A DNA stretch of 51,032 nt, from contig JAUXTQ010000001.1 in NCBI GenBank assembly GCA_030678995.1, forward strand, positions 1 through 51,032. The letters run 5' to 3'. Below, piece by piece: positions 8,770-16,671 of the stretch; positions within the stretch are counted from its first letter, which is position 1; each line of letters begins with the position of its first letter. A model generated the notes under the pieces. It was not told the DNA's origin. It did no database searches and worked only from the letters and a program-made list of their open reading frames with translations. The DNA comes from Caulobacter sp. Lineage in GTDB: Bacteria; Pseudomonadota; Alphaproteobacteria; Caulobacterales; Caulobacteraceae. Position numbers and translations under genes: made by a program.

Positions 8770-9411
8770 ATGTCGCAAGGGTTGTGTGAATGGGATGATG
8801 ACTTGAGCGGACCCCCTCAGTCGGCTTCGCCGACAGCTCCCCCGAAGGGGGAGCACCTTTGCCTCGTCACCCCCGCCCGCGAACACCTGCCGGCCTACAT
8901 CGCCGCGCTTGAGCAGGAGTGGTCGCCCGACAACGTGCTCGGCAAGGCCGCCGCGGACGCACAGCTGGCGCGGATTTCCGAAGACCCGGAGGCCTTCCTG
9001 GCCGGGATGGACGATCCGGAAGCGCGAGGCGGTCCCATCCCGCAGCTTGACGGGAGCTTCACCGAGCGCCTGCCGGGCATCGTTCGCTGGATCTGGGACG
9101 GCGACTTCTGCGGCTCGATTGGCTTCCGCTGGCGGCCGGGGACAGAGGACCTGCCGCCGACCTGCCTGGGCCATGTGGGCTACGCGGTGGTTCCCTGGAA
9201 GCAGGGGCGGGGCCACGCCACGGCGGCGCTGGCGATGATCCTGCCGGAGCCCCGCGCGCGGGGGCTGCGCTGGATCGACCTGACCACCGACCCGGCCAAC
9301 CTGCCGTCGCAGCGGGTGATCCTGGCCAACGGCGGGACGCTGGTGGAACGGTTCATCAAGCCGGCGATCTTCGGCGGCGCCGAGGGGCTCCGGTTCCGGA
9401 TCCAGCTGTAG
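8770..9411 (+). CDS. GNAT-family N-acetyltransferase with a repeat-derived N-terminus
   Basis: From about residue 33 (TPAREHLPAYIAALEQEWSPD) the 213-residue protein is a GNAT acetyltransferase; the acetyl-CoA pyrophosphate loop is VPWKQGRGHATAAL and the C-terminal NGGTLVERFIKP is typical of RimJ-like members. Substrate unknown. The first 28 or so residues are translated from the divergent promoter region of the DUF559 gene (8770-8808) and from the palindromic repeat (8809-8856). No ATG or GTG follows in frame until about residue 80, so the native start appears to have been replaced when the repeat inserted. The ATG at 8770 has no obvious ribosome site. It may therefore be a chimeric but working gene or a 5'-disrupted one. 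Confidence 0.75.
   Translation: MSQGLCEWDDDLSGPPQSASPTAPPKGEHLCLVTPAREHLPAYIAALEQEWSPDNVLGKAAADAQLARISEDPEAFLAGMDDPEARGGPIPQLDGSFTERLPGIVRWIWDGDFCGSIGFRWRPGTEDLPPTCLGHVGYAVVPWKQGRGHATAALAMILPEPRARGLRWIDLTTDPANLPSQRVILANGGTLVERFIKPAIFGGAEGLRFRIQL
8809..8856. repeat. Palindromic repeat (copy D), right boundary of the DUF559 unit
   Basis: GGACCCCCTCAG, then the inner stem GTCGGCTTCGCCGAC, then AGCTCCCCCGAAGGGGGAGCA. Inverted relative to copy C and nearly identical to the right half of the glyS insertion outside the inner stem. It is translated as part of the N-terminus of the downstream GNAT gene. Confidence 0.85.
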
Positions 9412-9437
9412 GGAAAGGGACAGGCTATCCAGTCCCC

Positions 9438-10847
9438 CTACCGTCGCGTCATCCCCGCCAGCGCCCCAAGGGCGTAGTCGATGTCCTCGGTGGTGTTGCG
9501 CATGCTGGGGGTCAGCCGGACGTGTCGCGTCGCGTAGGGCGCCGCCGAGCCGATAATGTTGAGGGCGCGCAGGCGGCGGACCACGCCGTCGGCGGAGAGG
9601 CCGGCGACGTCGAAGCTGACGATGCCCGCCGACAGACGCGAGTCCATCGGCGTCTTCAGCGAGATGTGCGGCATGTTCGAGAGGCCGAGCTTCAACCGCG
9701 CGGCCAGGCCCTGGGTCCGCCCCTCGATCGCCTGCTTGCCGACCATGGTGTGGAACTGGAAGGCCTCGGTCATCGCCCAGACATGCTCGAAGGCCTTGAA
9801 GCCGCCCGGCGTCATGCGCGCGCCGGTGGTCGGGCCCGGGTCGTAGCCGCCCAGCCAGGCGCCGTAGGCGTTTGGAGCCAGGAAGCTGGGCACCGTCGGG
9901 GTGACCCGGGCCCAGGCGGCGGGACTGCCGATGATCACGCCCGTGCCGCGGGGGCCGAACAGCCACTTGTGGCAACCGGCGACCAGCACGTCGCAGCCAA
10001 GCTGGGGCAGGGTGGTGTTCTCGACGCCAAAGCCGTGCACCCCGTCGACGCAGAACAGCACCCGGTCGAGCGGCGCGCGCTGGGCGTTGATCGGCGCCAG
10101 GGCGTCGGCGATCGCCCGGATGGGCATCTTCAGACCGGTCGAGGAATGCACCCAGGTCAGGGCCAGCACCCGCGTCTCCGGCCTGATATTGCCGATGATG
10201 CGGCCGACGATCTGGTCGATGGTCGCGTCCTCGGAGCGGTCGAACAGGGTGATCTTGCGCACGCTGGCGCCGCGCCGGGCCGCGGCCAGCCGCAGGGCCT
10301 CGTGGGTGACATAGTAGTCATGGGTGGTGGTCAGCACCTCCGTGCCGTAGCGCAAGTCCATGCCTGCATAGAGCAGGCCGATGCCCGACGTGGTGCTCTC
10401 GACGAGGGCGACGTCCTCCGCCTTGACGTCGAAATACTGCCCCGCGGCGGCGCGGGCCGCGTTCTGCAGCGGGCGGTTGCGGTTCTCCAGATAGGTCACC
10501 GGGCTGGCGTCCAGACCCCTGCGATGGCGGTCGATGGCGTTGCGCACCAGCCGGGGGTTGGAGGCGAACAGCATGGCCGACAGGTCGACCAGGCTCCAGT
10601 CCAGCGCCCACTGGCCGCGGACCCAGTTCCAGTCGGTCGCGCCCTTCGGGATCGGTTCGGCCGACGGGGGCGGCTGCACCTGGGCGGCGGTGGTCTCGTC
10701 CGGGTCGTGGAAGTCGGGATCGGTGGGCGGCTCTACCGCCGGCTGCTGGGCAGTGGCCGTGGACGCGAGCGTCGCCGCGCTCAGGGCCAGGCCGGCGCCG
10801 GTCAACAGCCGGCGGCGGTTGAGGCGCGAGTCTTCTCCGGTCGCCAT
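9438..10847 (-). CDS. Tat-exported class V aminotransferase-like PLP enzyme
   Basis: The 469-residue protein begins with a Tat-type signal (LNRRRLLTGAGLALSAATLA, cut near TATA-QQ), followed by a fold-type I PLP domain. AGCHKWLFGPRGTG carries the Schiff-base lysine; FCVDGVHGFG supplies the pyridine-nitrogen aspartate; ESTTSGIGLLYAG is the phosphate-binding area. The set resembles isopenicillin-N-epimerase and cysteine-desulfurase-like proteins; a periplasmic location is unusual for a PLP enzyme but fits Tat export of a prefolded cofactor protein. Start at 10847 follows GGAGGGG and directly begins the signal peptide. Reaction unknown. It converges with the GNAT gene (26-base gap) and is divergent from the M48 protease. 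Confidence 0.85.
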   Translation of the reverse strand: MATGEDSRLNRRRLLTGAGLALSAATLASTATAQQPAVEPPTDPDFHDPDETTAAQVQPPPSAEPIPKGATDWNWVRGQWALDWSLVDLSAMLFASNPRLVRNAIDRHRRGLDASPVTYLENRNRPLQNAARAAAGQYFDVKAEDVALVESTTSGIGLLYAGMDLRYGTEVLTTTHDYYVTHEALRLAAARRGASVRKITLFDRSEDATIDQIVGRIIGNIRPETRVLALTWVHSSTGLKMPIRAIADALAPINAQRAPLDRVLFCVDGVHGFGVENTTLPQLGCDVLVAGCHKWLFGPRGTGVIIGSPAAWARVTPTVPSFLAPNAYGAWLGGYDPGPTTGARMTPGGFKAFEHVWAMTEAFQFHTMVGKQAIEGRTQGLAARLKLGLSNMPHISLKTPMDSRLSAGIVSFDVAGLSADGVVRRLRALNIIGSAAPYATRHVRLTPSMRNTTEDIDYALGALAGMTRR

Positions 10848-11014
10848 GAGCCCCTCCGCATGATCGATCACCATAGTTCTCCGCCGGGTCCGGGGGTTCA
10901 CGCCCCTTCTTGCGGGGGGCGAGTGACGACCGGGAAATGTAACCGCGATTTCACCTGACAACCGGCCCGGCGCATGGCCTCCTGCGCCCCTGTTCCTGGG
11001 GAGGGAGGCGCGCC

Positions 11015-12265
11015 ATGGCCGCCGGTTCAACGACATTCGACGCGGCCGCCGAGACGGCCCGCTATCTGGCCACCCTCTCGCCCGAGGCGCATGTCCGCGC
11101 GACGGCCTATACGCAGGGCGGCCACTGGATGCTGCTGTGGGGCACGCTGATCGCCGTGGCCGTGTCCTGGCTGATCCTCAAGTCGGGCGTGCTGGTGAAG
11201 CTGCGCGGACGCAAGGGCCCCTGGCTGGCCGTTCTGGTCGTGGTTCCCGTCGCCATGCTGATGGATTCCCTGCTCACCCTGCCCTGGAACATCTACGGCG
11301 ACTGGTGGCGCCAGAAGCAGTACGGCCTGACCAGCCAGCCTCTGCCGGAATGGCTGACCGAGTGGGGCATGGGCATGCTCATCGGGCTGGTGATGAGCCT
11401 GATCCTGCTCGGCGTCATCTACGCCCTGATCCGCCGCGCGCCGAAGCGCTGGTGGCTGTGGAGCGGGCTGGCCACCAGTCTGTTCCTGATCTTCGCCATC
11501 GTCATCGCCCCGGTGCTGATCGAGCCGCTGTTCAACAAATTCACGCCGGCGCCGCCGGGACCGGTGCGCGATGCGGTGGTCGAGATGGCCAGGGCCAATG
11601 GCGTGCCGTCGGACAAGATCTTCATCTACGACGGCTCCAAACAGTCCAATCGCTATACGGCCAATGTCTCGGGCCTGTTCGGCACGGCCCGGGTGGCGAT
11701 GAGCGACACCATGTTCAAACAGGGCGCGGACCTTGCCGAGGTGCGGGGCGTGGTGGGCCACGAGATGGGCCACTACGTTCACACCCATTCGCTGTGGTTC
11801 GCCGCGGCCTTCAGCGTCCTGGCGATGATCGCCTTCTGGCTGGTCGACCGGCTGTTCCCGCTGGCCTGCCGGCTGCTGGGCGCGCGGGGCGTGGAAGGCC
11901 TGGCCGATCCGGCGGGGCTGCCCGTGCTGACGGCCCTGCTGGCGGTGATCGGCCTCATGGGCACGCCGCTGACCAGCAGCATCATCCGTATCGCGGAGGC
12001 CGACGCCGACAACTTCTCGCTGGAGCGGGTGAACGAGCCGGACGGCCTGGCCAAGGCGCTGGTCAAGACCATCGAGTACCGCGCGGCCACGCCGGGCCGG
12101 CTCGAGGAAATCCTGTTCTACGACCATCCCTCGGTCGGCTGGCGCGTACGCAACGCCATGGACTGGAAGGCGGCGCATCCGACGACCCCGCCGCCGGTGC
12201 TGATCGACATGCCGCCGGGCAGCCCGCCGACCACGACGGCGCCGGCCGATCCGGCCGCGAAGTAG
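11015..12265 (+). CDS. M48-family membrane metalloprotease (Ste24/CAAX protease-like)
   Basis: This 416-residue integral membrane protein has several transmembrane segments before and after the catalytic site. VGHEMGHYVHTH places the zinc ligands His249 and His253 with catalytic Glu250, and RIAEADADNFSLE provides the third ligand. The domain order (N-terminal helices, SDKIFIYDGSKQSNRYTAN, HEXXH, helices, ExxxD) matches Ste24-type M48 proteases, which cleave membrane or misfolded proteins at the inner membrane. No CAAX proteins are expected in bacteria, so a quality-control role is inferred. Start at 11015 follows GGAGGGAGG. The C-terminus ends in a Pro/Thr-rich tail. Confidence 0.9.
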   Translation: MAAGSTTFDAAAETARYLATLSPEAHVRATAYTQGGHWMLLWGTLIAVAVSWLILKSGVLVKLRGRKGPWLAVLVVVPVAMLMDSLLTLPWNIYGDWWRQKQYGLTSQPLPEWLTEWGMGMLIGLVMSLILLGVIYALIRRAPKRWWLWSGLATSLFLIFAIVIAPVLIEPLFNKFTPAPPGPVRDAVVEMARANGVPSDKIFIYDGSKQSNRYTANVSGLFGTARVAMSDTMFKQGADLAEVRGVVGHEMGHYVHTHSLWFAAAFSVLAMIAFWLVDRLFPLACRLLGARGVEGLADPAGLPVLTALLAVIGLMGTPLTSSIIRIAEADADNFSLERVNEPDGLAKALVKTIEYRAATPGRLEEILFYDHPSVGWRVRNAMDWKAAHPTTPPPVLIDMPPGSPPTTTAPADPAAK

Positions 12266-12322
12266 CGTTGCGTGGTTCGACACGGGCCTTCGGCCCTGCC
12301 CATCATGACGTACACAAACGCA

Positions 12323-12365
12323 CGTCATCCTGAGCAGCACCCGAAGGGTGCGTGTCGAAGGACGC
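12323..12365. repeat. Intergenic GTCATCCTGAGC-type repeat
   Basis: GTCATCCTGAGC is followed by the hairpin GCACCC-GAA-GGGTGC (12337-12351) and GTCGAAGGACG. Elements of this general form are scattered through many bacterial genomes. It lies between two convergent genes and could serve as a shared 3' hairpin. Confidence 0.6.
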
Positions 12366-12372
12366 TTTGCCC

Positions 12373-13488
12373 CTACCGCTTCCGCACAAACACTGTGCCG
12401 GCCGAATAGCCCGCGCCGAAGCTGCAGATCAGGCCGGTTTCGCCGGGGGCGAAGTCGTCGCTGGCGCGGTGGAAGGCGATGATCGAGCCGGCGGAGCTGG
12501 TGTTGGCGTAGGTGTCGAGGATGATCACGTTCTCTTCGGGCGTCGGGTCGCGACCCAGCACCCGGCGGCCGATCATCGCGTTCATGTTGATGTTGGCCTG
12601 GTGCAGCCACAGGCGCTTGAGGCCCGTCGGATCGATGCCCAGCTCCGCGGCGTGGGTGACGATCATATCGCTGACCATCGGCACCACCTCGCGGAACACC
12701 TTGCGGCCCTCCTGGATGAACAGCTTGTCCCTGGCGCCGATTCCTTCGGGCGCGGCGTTGTTGAGGAAGCCGAAGTTGTTGCGGATGTTGTTGGAGAACT
12801 GCGTCTTCAGCCGTGTGCCGAGGATATCCCAGCCGCCCTTGGCCTGATCAGCGGCCTCGACGATCACGGCGGTGGCCACGTCGCCGAAGATGAAGTGGCT
12901 GTCGCGGTCCTTGAAGTTGAGGTGGCCCGAGCAGATCTCCGGATTGACCATCAGCACGGCCTTGGTCGACCCCCCCGCGATGAAGTCGGCGGCCGTCTTT
13001 ATGCCGAAGGTGGCGCTCGAGCAGGCCACGTTCATGTCGAAGGCGAAGCCCTCGATGCCCAGGGCCTGCTGCACCTCGATGGCCATGGCCGGATAGGCGC
13101 GCTGCATGTTGGAGGCGGCGCAGAGCACCGCGCCGATCTCGCTGACCGGCTTGCCCCAGCGTTCGATGGCCTCGCGGGCCGCCGCGATGGCGATCTCGGC
13201 AAGGATCGAGACCTCGTCGTTGGGGCGCTCGGGGATGTCGGGCCGCATCACCGCCGGGTCGAGGATGCCGGACTTGTTCATCACGAAGCGGGCCTTGATG
13301 CCCGAGGCTTTCTCGATGAACTCCGCGGAGGAGGGGGTCTGGGCCTCCATCTCGCCGGCGGCGATGGCCCCGGCGTTCTCGGCGTTGAACCGCTCGACCC
13401 AGGCGTTGAACGCCTCGACCAGCTCGGCGTTGGAGATGCTCTGCCGCGGCGTGTAGAGCCCGGTAGCGGCGATAACGGCCTGATGCAC
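12373..13488 (-). CDS. Beta-ketoacyl-ACP synthase III, FabH2-like
   Basis: The 371-residue product is a thiolase-fold condensing enzyme. The Cys-His-Asn triad is visible in NVACSSATFG (Cys156 from the chosen start), LWLHQANINM and DTYANTSSAGS. It is longer than FabH (about 320) and carries the segments VEAFNAWVERFNAENAGAIA and IEKASGIKARFVMNKSGILD that I recall from Pseudomonas aeruginosa PA3286, an enzyme reported to condense medium-chain acyl-CoA with malonyl-ACP and so feed beta-oxidation products into fatty-acid synthesis. The GTG at 13488 is chosen because the homologous N-terminus starts there (HQAVIAATGLYTP); upstream in-frame codons look like non-coding sequence. Monocistronic and divergent from the outer-membrane protein gene. 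Confidence 0.88.
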   Translation of the reverse strand: MHQAVIAATGLYTPRQSISNAELVEAFNAWVERFNAENAGAIAAGEMEAQTPSSAEFIEKASGIKARFVMNKSGILDPAVMRPDIPERPNDEVSILAEIAIAAAREAIERWGKPVSEIGAVLCAASNMQRAYPAMAIEVQQALGIEGFAFDMNVACSSATFGIKTAADFIAGGSTKAVLMVNPEICSGHLNFKDRDSHFIFGDVATAVIVEAADQAKGGWDILGTRLKTQFSNNIRNNFGFLNNAAPEGIGARDKLFIQEGRKVFREVVPMVSDMIVTHAAELGIDPTGLKRLWLHQANINMNAMIGRRVLGRDPTPEENVIILDTYANTSSAGSIIAFHRASDDFAPGETGLICSFGAGYSAGTVFVRKR

Positions 13489-13707
13489 GAATGACGTCCC
13501 GACGATGGCGCGCCCGCGGAAGCGGCGGCGCTGTTGTTGTTCACCGGGATTGATAGCACGTGCCAACGGCGCGTCAGCCCGTGTGGCGCCAGGGCAACGA
13601 AACAATCCCGCCTCAATCCGCCCGTTGAACCGCCACCGACGCGCCGCGTTTGGCTCCTACCCCGACGGGGACGGCTGGGGAGCTTATAAGCGTCAAGGAG
13701 TATAACA

Positions 13708-14202
13708 ATGAAGTCTCTCATGATCGCGGCCTCGACGGCCGCTCTCGCCCTGATCGCCGTTCCCGCCGTATCCCAGGCCCAGGAAGTCTACGGGACGGTC
13801 GGCTATGCCAACGTCGATGCTGACGGCGCCAACCTCGGCGCGATCCAGGGCCGCCTCGGCTACAAGTTCAATCCGTATGTCGGCATCGAGGGCGAAGGCG
13901 CCTTCGGCATCGGCGACGACACCGTCGGCGCTGTCGACATCGAGCTGAAGCACCAGCTTGGCGCCTATGTGGTCGGCTTTGCGCCCGTCGCGCCGAACGT
14001 CGATCTGTTCGCCCGCGTCGGCTACAGCAGCGCCGAGTTCGACACCACGCTGGGCAGCATCGACGGTGACGGCGTCGCCTATGGTGTCGGCGGTCAGTAT
14101 CGCTTTACAGACAAGGACGGCGTGCGCCTAGACTGGACGCGTCACGACTATGACGCTGGCAACGCCGACGTCTGGGCCCTGGCCTATACCCGCAAATTCT
14201 AG
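13708..14202 (+). CDS. Outer-membrane beta-barrel protein, paralogue 1
   Basis: A 164-residue protein with a signal peptide (cleaved near SQA-QE) and a small beta-barrel of alternating hydrophobic strands, ending in the aromatic signature YTRKF of outer-membrane proteins. Stretches such as LGAIQGRLGYKFNPYVGIEG and LDWTRHDYD resemble the OmpA/Omp25-like eight-stranded barrel family. Its function is likely structural or surface related. The start follows AAGGAG. It has its own terminator, and the next gene is a clear paralogue, so the two arose by tandem duplication. Confidence 0.85.
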   Translation: MKSLMIAASTAALALIAVPAVSQAQEVYGTVGYANVDADGANLGAIQGRLGYKFNPYVGIEGEGAFGIGDDTVGAVDIELKHQLGAYVVGFAPVAPNVDLFARVGYSSAEFDTTLGSIDGDGVAYGVGGQYRFTDKDGVRLDWTRHDYDAGNADVWALAYTRKF

Positions 14203-14230
14203 GTCGAACCTGTCACTCAACTGCAATAGG

Positions 14231-14265
14231 GAAAGCCTCCTTCGTTTCGAAGGGGGCTTTCTTAT
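14231..14265 (+). terminator. Terminator between the two barrel genes
   Basis: AAAGCCTCCTTCG and CGAAGGGGGCTTT pair as a stem (14232-14260, one G-T pair) with a three-base loop, followed by a T-containing tail. Located 29 bases after the first barrel gene. Confidence 0.85.
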
Positions 14266-14337
14266 TGACCCGGTAACCATGTACTCGCACAAGAGACGCC
14301 AGCGCGATCACTAAAGAGTCGCGCGGGGAGAAATAAC

Positions 14338-14829
14338 ATGAAGGCTCTTCTGATCGCGGCATCGGCGGCCGCCCTGACGCTGGCGGCTCCGGCCCTGGCT
14401 CACGCCGAAACCTCCGTCTACGGCAACATCGGCTACGCCAATATCGACGTCGATCCCGTCAACCTCGGCGCCGTCCAGGGCCGGCTCGGCGTGGACATCA
14501 CGCCGAACTTCGCCATCGAGGGCGAAGCGGCCTTCGGCGTCGCCGACGACACGATCCTCGGCACCAGCGTCGAGCTGAGCCACTCCTTCGGCATCTTCGT
14601 CGTCGGCAAGGCGCCGGTGTCGGAATCCATCGACCTGTTCGCGCGCGCGGGCTTCTCCAGCGCCGAAGTCGACGTGGGCGGCACGAGCGGCAGCGAAGAC
14701 GGCGCGGCCTACGGCGTCGGCGTGCAGGCGTTCTTCACCGAGAATGACGGCGTGCGCTTCGACTACACCCGCTATGACTACGGCGGCGACGCCGACGTGT
14801 GGGCCGTGTCCTACGTCCGCAAGTTCTGA
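14338..14829 (+). CDS. Outer-membrane beta-barrel protein, paralogue 2
   Basis: The 163-residue product aligns along its length with the preceding gene (YGNIGYANIDVDPVNLGAVQ against YGTVGYANVDADGANLGAIQ; FDYTRYDY against LDWTRHDY) and ends VRKF, the C-terminal phenylalanine needed for Bam-dependent outer-membrane insertion. Signal peptide cleavage is expected near AHA-ET. It has a separate ribosome site (GGGAGAAATAAC) and its own terminator, so the copies can be expressed independently. Function unknown beyond being a small porin-like or OmpA-like barrel. Confidence 0.85.
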   Translation: MKALLIAASAAALTLAAPALAHAETSVYGNIGYANIDVDPVNLGAVQGRLGVDITPNFAIEGEAAFGVADDTILGTSVELSHSFGIFVVGKAPVSESIDLFARAGFSSAEVDVGGTSGSEDGAAYGVGVQAFFTENDGVRFDYTRYDYGGDADVWAVSYVRKF

Positions 14830-14856
14830 TCCGGTCCTCAGTCCGGTGACGACCAG

Positions 14857-14886
14857 GCCCCTCCCGGCAACGGGAGGGGCTTTTTG
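14857..14886 (+). terminator. Terminator after barrel paralogue 2
   Basis: GCCCCTCCCG and CGGGAGGGGC form a perfect 10-bp stem closed by a GCAA tetraloop and followed by five Ts: a textbook intrinsic terminator. Confidence 0.95.
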
Positions 14887-14940
14887 GTTGACGTCGGCCC
14901 GCGCGCGACGACACTCCCGGGCCGGGGAGAGGGCGAACAT

Positions 14941-15348
14941 GTGAACGAGACGCTTCTGAAACTGGCGGTATCGGCGGGCCTGGTGGCCTTCATGATCGTC
15001 GTGGCGGCCTGGGCGCGCATCGCCCGGCCCGTGGCGCCGCTGGACGATGCCAGCGCGCGCGAACTGCTGGCCGGCGAATTCCCGGATCGCGCCATCGACT
15101 CCCTGTGGTTTGCCGGGGACGGCGCCGGGGTGATCGGGCGCTCCGGCGAAGAGGCCCTGATTCTCTACCGGCTGGGTGATTCCTGGGTCGCGCGGACCAT
15201 GCCCTGGCGACTGGCGCTGGTCGCGCCGGTGTTGCGCGGCAAGGTGCTGCTGAAGCTGCGGGATCCGGCCGCGCCGATCGCCCGGCTGGCCGTCAGCGGC
15301 GTCAATCCCTGGCCGCCGCAAACCCCTGGCGAGGCGCTGGCCGCATGA
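14941..15348 (+). CDS. Single-pass membrane protein of unknown function
   Basis: A 135-residue protein with one N-terminal transmembrane segment (LAVSAGLVAFMIVVAAWARI) and a soluble remainder of mixed alpha/beta character (IDSLWFAGDGAGVIGRSGEEALILYRLGDSWVAR). The GTG at 14941 is preferred because it follows GGGGAGAGGG and immediately precedes the membrane helix. It overlaps the next gene by four bases (ATGA), so the two are translationally coupled and the protein may assist the hydroxylase. I do not recognise a family. Confidence 0.75.
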   Translation: MNETLLKLAVSAGLVAFMIVVAAWARIARPVAPLDDASARELLAGEFPDRAIDSLWFAGDGAGVIGRSGEEALILYRLGDSWVARTMPWRLALVAPVLRGKVLLKLRDPAAPIARLAVSGVNPWPPQTPGEALAA

Positions 15349-16298
15349 TCCTCGATCCGCTCAAGCCCGCCTTCGACCCGGTCGATCTGGCCGTGCCGGT
15401 CTTCGTCGTCACCATCGTGCTGGAGATCATCCTGGCGCGGCTGGGCAAGGCGAAGGCCGTCTATGAGGCGAAGGACACCGCCACCTCGCTGGGCATGGGG
15501 CTGGGCAGCTCGGTCGCCGGAGCCATCACCGGCGCGGCGATCTTCGGCGTGTCCATCTGGGTCTACCAGACTTACCACCTGTTCGAGATCCCGATGACGG
15601 CCTGGTGGGCCTGGGTCGCGGTCTTCTTCCTTGAGGACCTGACCTACTACTGGTTCCACCGCCTCTCGCACGAGCGGCGCTTCTGGTGGGCCAGTCACGT
15701 CAATCACCACACCTCGCAGCACTACAATCTGGCCACGGCCCTGCGGCAGACCTGGACCGGCGGCATCGCCGGCACCTGGCTGCTGTGGCTGCCGCTGGTC
15801 TTCCTCGGCTTCCCGCCGGCGATGGTGGTGATCCAGAAGGGTATCAGCCTGGTTTACCAGTACTGGATCCATACCGAGGCGATCCGGCGGTTCCCCGCCT
15901 GGTTCGAGGCGGTGTTCAACACCCCCTCGCACCACCGCGTCCATCACGCCCGCAACCCGCGCTATCTGGACGCCAACTACGCCGGCATCCTGATCATCTG
16001 GGACCGCATGTTCGGCACCTTCATTCCCGAGCGGGACGACGAACCCTGTCGCTACGGCGTGGTGCACAACCTGGGCGATTTCAATATCTTCCGCGTGGCG
16101 TTTCACGAGTGGATGGCCATCGGCAAGGACCTGGCCGGGTCACGGTCGCTGCGCGAGGTGGTCGGCTATGTCCTCGGCCCACCCGGCTGGAGCCCCGACG
16201 GTTCGCGCGACACCTCGGCGACACTGAAAGCGAAGTGGCGGGCGCGGGAAGAGGTGAACTCCAAGGCCGTGGAGCCCGAGCAGATTGCGGCGGAATAA
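15345..16298 (+). CDS. Sterol desaturase / fatty acid hydroxylase family protein
   Basis: The 317-residue integral membrane protein carries the di-iron histidine motifs of the family: HRLSHERRFWWASHVNHHTSQHYN (HxxxH and HxxHH) and SHHRVHHARN near residue 205. Transmembrane helices lie before and between these motifs. Members hydroxylate or desaturate lipid-like substrates at the membrane using O2. The substrate here is not determined; candidates are hopanoid/sterol-like lipids, carotenoids or fatty acyl chains. Coupled by an ATGA overlap to the preceding small membrane protein. Confidence 0.92.
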   Translation: MILDPLKPAFDPVDLAVPVFVVTIVLEIILARLGKAKAVYEAKDTATSLGMGLGSSVAGAITGAAIFGVSIWVYQTYHLFEIPMTAWWAWVAVFFLEDLTYYWFHRLSHERRFWWASHVNHHTSQHYNLATALRQTWTGGIAGTWLLWLPLVFLGFPPAMVVIQKGISLVYQYWIHTEAIRRFPAWFEAVFNTPSHHRVHHARNPRYLDANYAGILIIWDRMFGTFIPERDDEPCRYGVVHNLGDFNIFRVAFHEWMAIGKDLAGSRSLREVVGYVLGPPGWSPDGSRDTSATLKAKWRAREEVNSKAVEPEQIAAE

Positions 16299-16331
16299 CG
16301 TGCCCAGTCCCGGCTTTACCTCGAGATCCCG

Positions 16332-16637
16332 ATGACGAACCCGCCTGAGGCGATTGAGGGCGACATCTTCGCGTTCTACGAAGTTGTCAGGATCGTGAAA
16401 TGCCCAAAGCATCCGAAGCTTGTCGGAAAGTCGGGGCATATTGCGGGCAAGAGCTTTGAGGACGGCGGTCCGATTGAAGGCTACGCGGTGTGGCTGCCGC
16501 ACCTTGAGGAAGTGTGGAGTTTTGACCTCGATGCGCTTGAAAGTCTGGGCGAGTTTGTTGACCCGACGGACTTCGAAAGCGGCGTCACCATTCGGGTTAG
16601 CCCGAAGGGTGAGGTCATTCGAGACGAATCCCACTGA
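16332..16637 (+). CDS. Immunity-protein-31-like (Imm31) small protein, orphan
   Basis: The 101-residue acidic protein has the layout I associate with Imm31: FAFYEVVRI, then LVGKSGHIAGKS, GYAVWL, FDLDALESLGEFVDPTDF and a final ITIRVSPKGEV beta strand. Imm31 proteins are cytoplasmic antidotes to polymorphic or contact-dependent toxins. Base composition and codon use (many AT-ending codons) differ from the flanking genes, suggesting acquisition. No toxin gene is adjacent: the upstream gene is the hydroxylase and the downstream gene is a reverse-strand regulator. The ATG at 16332 has only a weak ribosome site. The family assignment is from pattern memory, not a search. Confidence 0.65.
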   Translation: MTNPPEAIEGDIFAFYEVVRIVKCPKHPKLVGKSGHIAGKSFEDGGPIEGYAVWLPHLEEVWSFDLDALESLGEFVDPTDFESGVTIRVSPKGEVIRDESH

Positions 16638-16671
16638 CCTCTCGGCGAGTTCCATCCCCTCCTGAGAGTGT

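Noticed and set aside
9522..10958. Forward open frame of 478 codons over the aminotransferase-like gene
   Set aside because: The reverse frame has a Tat signal, the PLP lysine motif and a strong ribosome site; the forward one has no motifs.
11027..12610. Reverse open frame of 527 codons over the M48 protease gene
   Set aside because: Shadow frame; the forward strand has HEMGH and membrane segments and a strong ribosome site.
12352..13494. Forward open frame of 380 codons over the ketoacyl synthase gene
   Set aside because: The reverse strand encodes the complete Cys-His-Asn condensing enzyme; the forward frame is its shadow.
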